10,100 nucleotides of DNA from Anaerolineae bacterium (lineage in GTDB: Bacteria; Chloroflexota; Anaerolineae; JAFGEY01): contig JAFGIE010000213.1 of assembly GCA_016929775.1 (NCBI GenBank), positions 1-10,100 of the forward strand, read 5' to 3'. The notes beneath the pieces are model-generated. The model was given only the letters and a program-made list of their open reading frames with translations, did no database searches and was not told where the DNA came from. The stretch's first letter is position 1; the number at the start of each line of letters is the position of its first letter. The translations under genes were made by a program, and so were the position numbers. Shown here piece by piece: positions 1-7,160 of the stretch.

Positions 1-2748
1 CCGCGGCGCGAGGACCTGCAGCTGCGCGACTATAACACGCTGGCAAAGGTGATCGAGTTCGTGTACGCGTCGAGGCCCGACCTGGCGACGCCCGCGCAGT
101 CGGCTGCGGCTCCCGCGCCCTCCGCGCCTGCCGAGACCGTGATCGCCCCGACCGAGGTGGTCGAACGGGCTGGTTCGCCCACCCGGTTCGACCCCGTAGC
201 TGGCATCGATGCGGCGAACACGCTGCCGCGTCGCGTGCCCGTCCCCGTGCTCCGTCCCGAGCTGGCGCTGTGTAAAGAGACGGGCGTCACGTTCCGAGAG
301 GGGCAGCGCATCGTCGTCGTGAGCGACGAGGGCAAGGTGGGCAGGTACGTGGGCTACCGGCTGCGGGCGCGCAAGGTCAAGGCCCTGATCCTCAAGGAGG
401 CGTGGCCCGAACGGGTGAGCGAGCAAGTGGCGGCGTGGCTGGCCGAGGGGCCGATCGACGGCGTGTACTTTTTGCCGGCGCTCGACGTGGAGCCGCCCCT
501 GGTCGAGATGGACCTGGAAGGGTGGCGCGCCGAGCAGGCCAAGCGCGTCAAGTCGCTCTACACCTTGATGCGCGCCCTCCCGGAGCACGTATTCCTGGTC
601 AGCGCGACCCGTTTGGGCGGGCTGCACGGGTATGGCCCGCAGGGCGCTACGGCGCCGCTGGGTGGGGCGGTCACGGGGTTCACCAAGGCGTACGCGCGCG
701 AGCGGCCCGAGGCGCTGGTCAAGGCGATCGACTTTGCCCTGGAGGCTGACGACCGCCAGATCGCCGAGCTCCTGGTGGACGAGACGCTGCGCGATCCCGG
801 CGCGGTCGAGCTAGGGTACCATGCCGGTCAGCGGTTCGGCATCGTGCTCGTGGAACGGCCCGTTTCCGGCGTCGGCGCCGAGATCGAGCTGAATCACGAC
901 TCGGTGTTCTTGATCACGGGCGCCGCGGGCGGGATCACGGCGGCGATCGTCACCGACCTGGCGCGCGCGTCGGGCGGCACGTTCTACCTGACCGATATCG
1001 CGCCGACGCCCGACCCGCAGAACCCCGATCTGGGACGGTTGGAGGGCGACGATCTCAAGTGGCTGAAGCGAGATATCGCCGCCCGCATCCAAGAGTCGGG
1101 CGAGCGCCCGACTCCGGTGCTGGTGAACCGCGAGCTCAGCATCCTGGAGCGGAACGCCGCCGTGCTGGCGGCGATGCGCGCGATCGAGGACGCGGGCGGC
1201 AAGGTGCACTATCGCTCCTGTGACGTGACCGATGGCGGGGCGATCCACGACCTGATCGGCGAGATCGCGGCGGCGCACGGGCGCGTCGACGTGCTCCTCC
1301 ACGCCGCCGGGCTGGAGCGAAGCCACTTTCTGCCGGACAAAGAGCCACGCGAGTTCAACCTGGTATACGACGTCAAGGCGGATGGGTTCTACAACGTGCT
1401 CAAGGCGGCGCACGCGCAGCGTTGCCCGCTCGGGGTGACCGTGGTCTTTACGTCGATCGCCGGGCGGTTTGGCAATGCTGGGCAGACCGACTATAGTGCA
1501 GCCAACGACCTGTTGTGCAAGCTCACGTCTGCCATGCGCGCCACGCATCCCGCGACCAAAGCTGTGGCGACCGACTGGAGCGCGTGGGGACAGGTCGGCA
1601 TGGCGACCCGGGGCAGCATCCCGGAGATGATGCGCCGCGCCGGGATCGACATGCTCGATCCGGCAGCCGCTGTGCCCGTGGTGCGCCGCGAGATCATCAC
1701 GCAGGGCACCGGGGGCGAGGTGCTGATCGCGACCTCGCTGGGCGTGCTCCTCGACCCACGCGATCCGGACGGGGGGCTCGACCTAGCCTCGACCAACGGC
1801 GCGATCGCGCACACATTCCCGGTTGCCGGTCAGCTGAGGGGTCTCGACCACGACGGGCGCTTTGTCTTTGTCGCCGAGCTGGACCCCAGGGCGGAGCCCT
1901 TTTTGCACGACCACGCCCTGGACGAGACGCCGCTGCTGCCGGGCGTCATGGGCGTGGAGGGGTTTGCCGAGGTCGCCACCTTGGCTGCGACGCGGGTTGG
2001 CGGGGCGCCAGCGCCGATGCGCGTGGCGTCGATCGAGGACGTACGCTTTCATGCCCCGCTCAAGTTCTACCGCAGTGAGCCGCGCGCCCTGACGTGGTGC
2101 GTCCGGCTCTCGCCAACGGAGGATGGGCTCGCCGCCGAGGTAGCGCTCGAATCGGCGCGCACGCTCAAGAGCGGTGAGACGCAGCACACCCGTCACTTCT
2201 CTGGGCGCGTGCTCCTCGCGCCGCAATCGGGGGAGGAGGAGCGCCGGCGTACGGCGCCGGCGCCGCAGTGGAACGGCGCGCAGACGCTGGATCAAGACGC
2301 GATCTATCGCGTCTACTTTCACGGGCCCGCCTTCCAGGTTCTCGACGGCGTGCAGTCAGACGGCGTCAGCGTGATCGGCAGGTACAAGTCCGATCTGCCG
2401 CCCATGACCGATGCGGAGAAAGAGACGCTGATCGCGCCGCTGCTGATCGAGCTGTGCTTGCAGACGGCGGGCGTGTGGGAGATCGGCAAGACGGGCGTCC
2501 TGGCGCTGCCGACGGCGATCGAACAGGTGACCGTGTATCGCACGCCGTCCGAGGATGGGCCGGTCTATGCCCAGATCGAGCCCCGACAGGTGGGCGAAGA
2601 CGATCTGGCCTTCGACGCGCGCGTCGTGGACGCGCACGGCAACCTCTACCTCGAACTGCGGGGATATCGCACTGCGCGGCTCCCGGCGCCGGTCGATCAC
2701 GCGCACGTGGCGCCGATCCGGGCAATCGTGGAGGGCACAGCCACGTGA
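1..2748 (+). CDS. PfaA/HglE-like lipid polyketide synthase, C-terminal part (ACP tail, KR, DH), 5' truncated by the window
   Basis: This is the C-terminal 915 residues of an iterative type I synthase that builds long acyl chains, reducing 3-keto groups with NADPH and then dehydrating them. The frame is open from base 1. Residues 1-28 (LQLRDYNTL, VIEFVY) look like the last helix of an acyl carrier domain, so the GTG at 49 is internal and not the start. Residues 29-45 are an Ala/Pro linker. About 50-290 is the structural half of the ketoreductase. The catalytic half runs about 300-590, with nucleotide motif TGAAGGIT (306-313), K459, S485 and Y498 in YSAAN, and a long helical insert at about 318-390 as in PfaA ketoreductases. 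About 600-895 is a double hot-dog dehydratase with H638 in HDHALDETPLLPG and YFHGPAF at 772-778. No enoylreductase is visible. Family knowledge: PfaA and HglE share the KS-AT-ACP-KR-DH order; the KS and AT would lie upstream. The product (polyunsaturated fatty acid, hydroxylated lipid or other) cannot be read from this part. Confidence 0.9.
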   Translation, partial: PRREDLQLRDYNTLAKVIEFVYASRPDLATPAQSAAAPAPSAPAETVIAPTEVVERAGSPTRFDPVAGIDAANTLPRRVPVPVLRPELALCKETGVTFREGQRIVVVSDEGKVGRYVGYRLRARKVKALILKEAWPERVSEQVAAWLAEGPIDGVYFLPALDVEPPLVEMDLEGWRAEQAKRVKSLYTLMRALPEHVFLVSATRLGGLHGYGPQGATAPLGGAVTGFTKAYARERPEALVKAIDFALEADDRQIAELLVDETLRDPGAVELGYHAGQRFGIVLVERPVSGVGAEIELNHDSVFLITGAAGGITAAIVTDLARASGGTFYLTDIAPTPDPQNPDLGRLEGDDLKWLKRDIAARIQESGERPTPVLVNRELSILERNAAVLAAMRAIEDAGGKVHYRSCDVTDGGAIHDLIGEIAAAHGRVDVLLHAAGLERSHFLPDKEPREFNLVYDVKADGFYNVLKAAHAQRCPLGVTVVFTSIAGRFGNAGQTDYSAANDLLCKLTSAMRATHPATKAVATDWSAWGQVGMATRGSIPEMMRRAGIDMLDPAAAVPVVRREIITQGTGGEVLIATSLGVLLDPRDPDGGLDLASTNGAIAHTFPVAGQLRGLDHDGRFVFVAELDPRAEPFLHDHALDETPLLPGVMGVEGFAEVATLAATRVGGAPAPMRVASIEDVRFHAPLKFYRSEPRALTWCVRLSPTEDGLAAEVALESARTLKSGETQHTRHFSGRVLLAPQSGEEERRRTAPAPQWNGAQTLDQDAIYRVYFHGPAFQVLDGVQSDGVSVIGRYKSDLPPMTDAEKETLIAPLLIELCLQTAGVWEIGKTGVLALPTAIEQVTVYRTPSEDGPVYAQIEPRQVGEDDLAFDARVVDAHGNLYLELRGYRTARLPAPVDHAHVAPIRAIVEGTAT
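2730..2735 (+). promoter_or_regulatory. Ribosome binding site for the phosphopantetheinyl transferase, inside the synthase gene
   Basis: GGAGGG lies 9 bases before the GTG at 2745, within the last codons of the synthase. It supports the GTG start and translational coupling of the two genes. Confidence 0.7.
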
Positions 2749-3476
2749 TCTACTGGCACCTCTGCGCCGCCGCAGACGCGCCGGCGCAGGGCTTTCTGAG
2801 CGCAGCCGAGCGGCGGACGGTCGAGGGGCTGCGGTTTCCCAAGCGGCGGGAGGAGTGGCTCCTCGGGCGATGGACTGCGAAAGAGCTGCTGCGCCTGAGC
2901 ATACCGGCGTACGAGAGCTTGCCGCCTGGGGCGATCAGCGTATGCAACGACCCGGACGGGGCGCCCTATCTCTCGCTGGAGGGCGAAGGACGCCTGACGG
3001 CGTCGCTGTCGATCAGCCACCGGGCTGGATGCGCCTTCTGCGCCCTGTCGCCGGCGACCTCGCCTGCGATCGGCGCGGACGTCGAGCAGGTCGAACCGCG
3101 CGCTGCGGCGTTCGTGACCGACTTTTTCACTGCCGGGGAGGCCGAACGCGTGTGGGCATGTGCGCCCGCCACGCGCGACACGCTCGTCACTGCGATCTGG
3201 AGCGCCAAGGAAGCGGTGCTCAAGGCCTTGCGCCATGGGCTGCGGGTCGACACGCGGGCAGTCGAGGTCCAGTACGTCGACGGGCTGGACGGGGCGGCGC
3301 CGCAGGACGGGCAGGAGCCCGTGCACGTGGTTCTGACGCGGGTCGGGGCGAACGCCAGCGGTGCGGCGTGGCGGACGGTCGAGGTGACGAGCCAGCTGCC
3401 GGGCGCGCGACGCATCGCCGCCTGGTGGCGACCGGAGGGAGAGCGTGTGCTCACCCTCGCCGCGGTTTGGCCGTAG
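2745..3476 (+). CDS. Sfp-type 4'-phosphopantetheinyl transferase
   Basis: This 243-residue protein should transfer the phosphopantetheine arm of coenzyme A to the Ser of acyl carrier domains, most likely those of the overlapping synthase. The GTG start forms a GTGA overlap with the synthase stop and has a good ribosome site; the frame is open further upstream but that stretch is synthase sequence in another frame. Family marks are the N-terminal RFPKRREEWLLGRWTAK region (residues 30-46), a GAPYLSL segment, LSISHRAG, the metal-binding IGADVE with D112 and E114, a DFFTAGE segment, and WSAKEAVLKAL from W152 with K155 and E156. All residues expected for activity are present and the length is normal for the Sfp group. 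By position it plays the part PfaE plays for polyunsaturated fatty acid synthases; that equivalence is inferred. It might also serve other carrier proteins in the cell. Confidence 0.92.
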   Translation: MIYWHLCAAADAPAQGFLSAAERRTVEGLRFPKRREEWLLGRWTAKELLRLSIPAYESLPPGAISVCNDPDGAPYLSLEGEGRLTASLSISHRAGCAFCALSPATSPAIGADVEQVEPRAAAFVTDFFTAGEAERVWACAPATRDTLVTAIWSAKEAVLKALRHGLRVDTRAVEVQYVDGLDGAAPQDGQEPVHVVLTRVGANASGAAWRTVEVTSQLPGARRIAAWWRPEGERVLTLAAVWP

Positions 3477-3491
3477 CGCACGATGCCCAGT

Positions 3492-3519
3492 TTGCCTCTT
3501 CACCGATCTAGGCTATAAT
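3492..3519 (+). promoter_or_regulatory. Sigma70-type promoter of etfBA
   Basis: A perfect TATAAT (3514-3519) is preceded, after 16 bases, by TTGCCT (3492-3497), four of six matches to TTGACA. It lies between the transferase stop and etfB, with about 45 bases of leader before the etfB start. This suggests etfBA has its own transcript. The gap 3477-3570 shows no clear hairpin terminator, so readthrough from the synthase genes remains possible. Confidence 0.7.
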
Positions 3520-3570
3520 CCCCGCGGTGGGCAGGCGCGCGATGGAAACCAGGAAGGAACCAGGACGACG

Positions 3571-4380
3571 ATGCATGCGATCGTGTGTATCAAGCAGGTG
3601 CCGGACACGACCGAGGTGCGGATCGACCCCGAGCGGGGGACGCTGATCCGCGAGGGCGTGCCGAGCATCATCAACCCATTCGACATGTACGCGATCGAGG
3701 AAGGGATCACGCTCAAAGAGGCGCACGGCGGCACGACGACTGTGATCACCATGGGACCGCCCCAGGCGATCGACGCGCTCAAGGAAGCGGTCGCCATGGG
3801 CTGTGACGACGCCGTGCTGATCTCGGACTCGGCCTTCGCCGGGGCGGACACGTGGGCCACAGCGTACACACTCGCCCAGGCGATCCGTAAGGTCGGCGCG
3901 TATGACGTGATCCTGTGCGGGCGGCAGGCGGCGGACGGCGATACGGGACAGGTTGGGCCCGGCATCGCGACCCAGCTGGGGATCACGCAATTGACGTACG
4001 TCTTCAAGATCCGGGAGCTGGATCTTGAGAGGCGGACGATCACGGTCGAGCGCCTGGTCGAAGAGGGGCGCGAGGTGGTGACCGCTCCGCTGCCATGCCT
4101 GGTCACGGTGGTCAAAGACATCAACTCGCCGCGCTATCCCAGCTTCATGGGCATCCGGCGCGCCAACCAGCGCGCGTATCCGCTCTGGACGGCGGAGGAT
4201 CTGTGCCATGACACCGGCGCCGACGGTGCGTGCTTTGGCCTGATCGGATCGCCGACCAAGGTGGTCAAGGTGTTCACGCCCGCGCCGCGGGAAGGAGAGT
4301 GCACGTTCATCCCGGCGGAGGACCCGGTCCGGGCGGCGGACCTCTTGGCGGACCGCATCCTGGCGGAAAAGATCCTGTGA
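3571..4380 (+). CDS. etfB: Electron transfer flavoprotein, beta subunit
   Basis: This 269-residue protein is the small subunit of the soluble heterodimeric flavoprotein that moves electrons between dehydrogenases such as acyl-CoA dehydrogenases and a quinone reductase, NADH or ferredoxin. Seen directly: the start MHAIVCIKQVPDT, INPFDMYAIEEG near residue 36, the nucleotide-binding GRQAADGDTGQVGP at 117-130, and SPRYPSFMGIRRA, all characteristic of EtfB. The ATG at 3571 is chosen because AGGAAGG (3551-3557) and AGGA (3562-3565) precede it and the protein starts in register with the family. A longer in-frame start at 3445 would run across the promoter. It is seven bases upstream of etfA and clearly forms a pair with it. 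Whether the nucleotide site binds AMP (classical) or FAD (bifurcating) cannot be decided by eye. No partner dehydrogenase is in the window. Confidence 0.95.
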   Translation: MHAIVCIKQVPDTTEVRIDPERGTLIREGVPSIINPFDMYAIEEGITLKEAHGGTTTVITMGPPQAIDALKEAVAMGCDDAVLISDSAFAGADTWATAYTLAQAIRKVGAYDVILCGRQAADGDTGQVGPGIATQLGITQLTYVFKIRELDLERRTITVERLVEEGREVVTAPLPCLVTVVKDINSPRYPSFMGIRRANQRAYPLWTAEDLCHDTGADGACFGLIGSPTKVVKVFTPAPREGECTFIPAEDPVRAADLLADRILAEKIL

Positions 4381-4387
4381 GGTAGAG

Positions 4388-5593
4388 ATGGCTCAATTGC
4401 AGATCGATCGCGAACTGTGCATCGGGTGCGGCGCCTGCGTGGATGCCTGTGCCTTTGACGCGATACACCTGGACGAGGACGAGATCGCCGTCGTGAACGA
4501 CAACTGCACGCTTTGCGGGGCGTGCATCGACGAGTGCCCGACCGAGGCGCTGCGGCTGCCCGGCGCCGAAGCGCCCGCCATCGTGACCGCCGACCTCGAC
4601 GCCTACCAGGGAGTGTGGTTCTGGGTCGAGCAGTTCGAGGGGCAGGCGGGCTCCATCTCTTGGGAGATGGCGGGCAAAGGACGCGAGCTGGCGGACCAGC
4701 TCGGGGTCTCCCTGACCGCCTGCGTGCTGGGCGACGGCGTGGCGCACATCGCCCAGGAGGCGGTGTCGTACGGCGCAGACCGCGTCTTCCTGGTGGACGA
4801 TCCGACCCTGCGCGTGTACCGCACCGACCCCTATGCGGCGGTCATGGTCGACCTGGTGGAACGCTACCAACCTGAGGTCTTGATCATGGGCGCCAGCTCG
4901 CGCGGGCGTGACCTTGCCGGCTCGATCGCCACGCGCCTGGTCACGGGGCTCACGGCAGACTGTACCGCACTCGAGATCGATCCCGAGACGCGACAGCTGC
5001 GCCAAACGCGCCCCGCATTTGGGGGCAACATCATGGCGACCATCCTGTGCCCGAACCATCGCCCGCAGATGGCGACGGTCCGTCACCGCGTGTTCGAGGT
5101 GCCCCAGCCGGACCCCACGCGCCAGGGACAGATCGTGCGTGAGCCGGCGCTGATGCCCGAGGACGCGATCGCGAGCAAGGTGATCGACTTTCTCGTCGAA
5201 GAAGAGAGCGTCAACCTCGCGGATGCGCGGATCATCGTCTCTGGGGGGCGCGGCGTCAAGGGCCCGGAAGGGTTCGAGCCGATCCGTGAGCTGGCGCACG
5301 TGTTGGGAGGCGCGGTGGGGTCCTCGCGCGCCGCGGTGGATGCGGGCTGGATCCCGTACGCGCACCAGGTGGGGCAGACAGGGCGCACCGTGCGCCCCGA
5401 CCTGTACATCGCCTGCGGCATCTCGGGGGCGATCCAGCACCTGGCGGGCATGCGCACGGCAAAGGTGATCGTCGCCGTCAACCGCGACCCCGATGCGCCG
5501 ATCTTTGAGGTGGCGCACTATGGCATCGTCGGCGACCTGTTCCAGGTGGTGCCTGCGCTGACCGAAGCCTTCCGGAAAAAGCTCCAGCGCTAG
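4388..5593 (+). CDS. etfA: Electron transfer flavoprotein alpha subunit with N-terminal 2[4Fe-4S] ferredoxin domain
   Basis: This 401-residue protein is longer than the usual 310-330 because of an N-terminal ferredoxin domain. Residues 11-21 (CIGCGACVDAC) and 40-50 (CTLCGACIDEC) are two C-x2-C-x2-C-x3-C motifs that should bind two [4Fe-4S] clusters. The EtfA part starts near residue 67. It includes TRPAFGGNIMATI and the C-terminal FAD domain with GSSRAAVD at 311-318, PYAHQVGQTG at 323-332, IACGISGAIQH at 341-351 and NRDPDAPIF. These are the classic FAD-binding signatures. Family knowledge: fused ferredoxin domains occur in Etfs of anaerobes, for example the caffeyl-CoA reductase CarE of Acetobacterium woodii, where electron bifurcation takes place. 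A bifurcating or ferredoxin-linked role here is inferred. GAGG five bases before the ATG is the ribosome site. The stop overlaps the opposite gene's stop. Confidence 0.95.
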   Translation: MAQLQIDRELCIGCGACVDACAFDAIHLDEDEIAVVNDNCTLCGACIDECPTEALRLPGAEAPAIVTADLDAYQGVWFWVEQFEGQAGSISWEMAGKGRELADQLGVSLTACVLGDGVAHIAQEAVSYGADRVFLVDDPTLRVYRTDPYAAVMVDLVERYQPEVLIMGASSRGRDLAGSIATRLVTGLTADCTALEIDPETRQLRQTRPAFGGNIMATILCPNHRPQMATVRHRVFEVPQPDPTRQGQIVREPALMPEDAIASKVIDFLVEEESVNLADARIIVSGGRGVKGPEGFEPIRELAHVLGGAVGSSRAAVDAGWIPYAHQVGQTGRTVRPDLYIACGISGAIQHLAGMRTAKVIVAVNRDPDAPIFEVAHYGIVGDLFQVVPALTEAFRKKLQR

Positions 5594-5970
5594 GGCTGCT
5601 CCTCCTCCGGGTGGTAGCGGGCTGCGATGTAGAGCCGGGCGATACGCCCGCCTGGCGTCAGCTCAAAACGGTACATGCCGCGCAGGGGGAAGGCAAAGCC
5701 GCGCGTGTAAAAGCGTGCGTGGACGGTGCGCTCGTCGACGTGCACGTCGACGACGTGGAACGAGCCGCCGATCGGGGGTAGGCGGAGCAGCGACTCCTCG
5801 ATCTGCTCGATCCCGACGTGCTTGCGCGGGGGCTCGCCATAGATGTAGCGCTCGATCACGGCATGCTCGTCAAAGAGCGCGAGCAGAGGATACAGCGACT
5901 CCCCCTGGAGATACGCGCTCAGCCGCTGCGCATAGATCGTCGGGATCAGGACCTCATCCACGGCGCGCAC
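5590..5970 (-). CDS. Small NTF2-like (SnoaL-type) fold protein, function unknown
   Basis: This protein of about 126 residues has the look of the cone-shaped NTF2/SnoaL superfamily. An N-terminal helix (TIYAQRLSAYLQGESLYPLLALFDEHAVIERY) leads to a short GIEQIEESLLRLP helix at about 53-65, followed by alternating strands (FHVVDVHVDERTVHARFYTRG, MYRFELTPGGRIARLYIAARY). Members of this superfamily are often isomerases, cyclases or ligand-binding proteins; no catalytic residues can be assigned. Start choice is uncertain. GTG at 5970 overlaps the upstream gene by 17 bases and GTG at 5961 by 8; an in-frame stop at 5989-5991 excludes anything longer. Neither start has a strong ribosome site, so coupling to the phosphatase gene is likely. 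The final TAG overlaps the etfA stop on the other strand. Confidence 0.7.
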   Translation of the reverse strand: MRAVDEVLIPTIYAQRLSAYLQGESLYPLLALFDEHAVIERYIYGEPPRKHVGIEQIEESLLRLPPIGGSFHVVDVHVDERTVHARFYTRGFAFPLRGMYRFELTPGGRIARLYIAARYHPEEEQP

Positions 5971-7150
5971 CCACAGGCACGAACTGGATCACGCCCCGCT
6001 GCCCGTCGATCATCCACGTCGGGTCGATCGCCGCCAACTGCTCCGCCTGCCCCGGCGCGAGGTCCACGATCAGCTCTCCCTTGAGCGTGCGCAGCGCGAC
6101 AAAGGGCGCCGGCATGTGCGCGGCGATGTCCGCGAGGTGCGCGGTGTGAGGCCAGTGGCGATCGTCGAGCAAGCGGCGGTAGTTGACGTCGCCCTTGAAG
6201 AGGACCAGGTCTGCGCGCGACAGCACGCGCGCCACGTGGGGCGGTAGATCGTGGTAGGAGAGCGGCGAACTCCAAAAGGGATCGTCGTGCAGTGCGATCT
6301 CGCCCCTGTCGATCGCCCTGCGGAGGCGCGCCGCCAGCGCCGCGCCCCGTGCAGGGCCCTGCTCCAGGCGCAGCAGCGTCTGTTCCAGGTCGCGGACCAT
6401 CGCATCGGAGACAAAGAACGGCATGCGTTTGAGGTGCAAGTGGACCTGCATCCGCCAGGTGCGCACGAGACCGTCCGCCAGGCGCAGGTCGAGGAGCAAC
6501 TCCAGCCCGCTGTTGTCGGTGACAATGTCGACCCGCGCAGCGGGCTTTTGTTCGAGGTAGCGCCAGATGCGCGCGGTGTCGTCGATCAGCAGCCGGTCTC
6601 GCTGCTGCTCGAGCAGCGCCTCCTCGGCGCGAGCCGAGATCGTGCGGTTGCTCAGGTCGGCGCGGTTTCCCCACAGCGCGTCGTGCAGGGCGATCGCGAA
6701 CGCGCTCTGTGGGTCGGTCTCCGGGTGGTCTAGGAGCCCGAGCAAGGCGGGCATGGCGCGGGTCAGCTCGGTCTCCTTTTGCGGGGCAAAGGGGTCCACA
6801 TCGCGCCACGGTCCGGGCTGGTAATACCCGACGACCTCCATCAGACGCCGGTAGAAGTAGCTCTCGGCAAAGTACCAGGGCACGTCGAGCCACGTGCGCC
6901 CCTCGAAGGGCGCCCACGCCGTGTGCCACAGTGCGACGTCGGGAGCCCGCTCGCGAAGCGGCGCGATCGCGTCCGTGGCGATCTCGTGCGCAAAGGCGTC
7001 GAGCGCAGCGCGCACCGCCGGTGGATAGGGGTGCGCGGCGCTCACTTCGCGCAGGATCTGCGGCTTGCGTTCGACGATCGTCTTGCGCGCAAAGGAGCCA
7101 AGCTCCGAGGTCATCAGCGGGGGTGGGTAGCGGCTCTTGTCGACCGGCAT
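5954..7150 (-). CDS. DUF89/ARMT1-like metal-dependent damage-control phosphatase
   Basis: This 398-residue cytosolic protein resembles the ARMT1-like branch of DUF89 (human ARMT1, yeast YMR027W). These enzymes are metal-dependent phosphatases that remove sugar phosphates and other harmful phosphometabolites; a carboxyl methyltransferase activity has also been claimed for human ARMT1. Seen directly: an N-terminal helical part with PGSFARKT-like ELGSFARKTIVERKPQILR, WLDVPWYFAESYFYRRL, PGPWRDVDPFAPQK, then VTDNSGLELLLDL with D212 and N213, DDPFWSSPLSYHDLP, and LFKGDVNYRRLL with K319 and D321. The Asp-Asn pair and the later Asp are the expected metal ligands. The C-terminus (MIDGQRGVIQF) also fits the family. 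AGAGGA, five bases before the ATG, overlaps the rimM stop, so the gene is translated as part of the rimM operon. The physiological substrate is unknown. Confidence 0.85.
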   Translation of the reverse strand: MPVDKSRYPPPLMTSELGSFARKTIVERKPQILREVSAAHPYPPAVRAALDAFAHEIATDAIAPLRERAPDVALWHTAWAPFEGRTWLDVPWYFAESYFYRRLMEVVGYYQPGPWRDVDPFAPQKETELTRAMPALLGLLDHPETDPQSAFAIALHDALWGNRADLSNRTISARAEEALLEQQRDRLLIDDTARIWRYLEQKPAARVDIVTDNSGLELLLDLRLADGLVRTWRMQVHLHLKRMPFFVSDAMVRDLEQTLLRLEQGPARGAALAARLRRAIDRGEIALHDDPFWSSPLSYHDLPPHVARVLSRADLVLFKGDVNYRRLLDDRHWPHTAHLADIAAHMPAPFVALRTLKGELIVDLAPGQAEQLAAIDPTWMIDGQRGVIQFVPVGARRG

Positions 7151-7160
7151 GGCGGTCCTC

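Noticed and set aside
811..1548. - strand ORF of 245 codons opposite the synthase ketoreductase
   Set aside because: Shadow of the real frame; Arg/His/Gly-rich, no motif, no ribosome site or neighbour logic.
2268..2744. Longer start for the phosphopantetheinyl transferase
   Set aside because: The upstream extension is Arg-rich out-of-frame synthase sequence; family similarity begins at the GTG at 2745, which has a ribosome site and a GTGA overlap.
3445..3570. Longer in-frame start for etfB
   Set aside because: It would put the TATAAT promoter inside the coding region and add residues unlike EtfB; the ATG at 3571 fits the family start.
4307..5518. Long - strand ORF of 403 codons opposite etfA
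   Set aside because: It is antisense to a clearly recognised gene, rich in Arg/His/Gly as expected of a shadow frame in GC-rich DNA, with no recognisable domain.
5570..5610. Possible bidirectional terminator at the etfA/NTF2-like junction
   Set aside because: Only a 4-base CAGC/GCTG stem with no T-run was seen; too weak to call.
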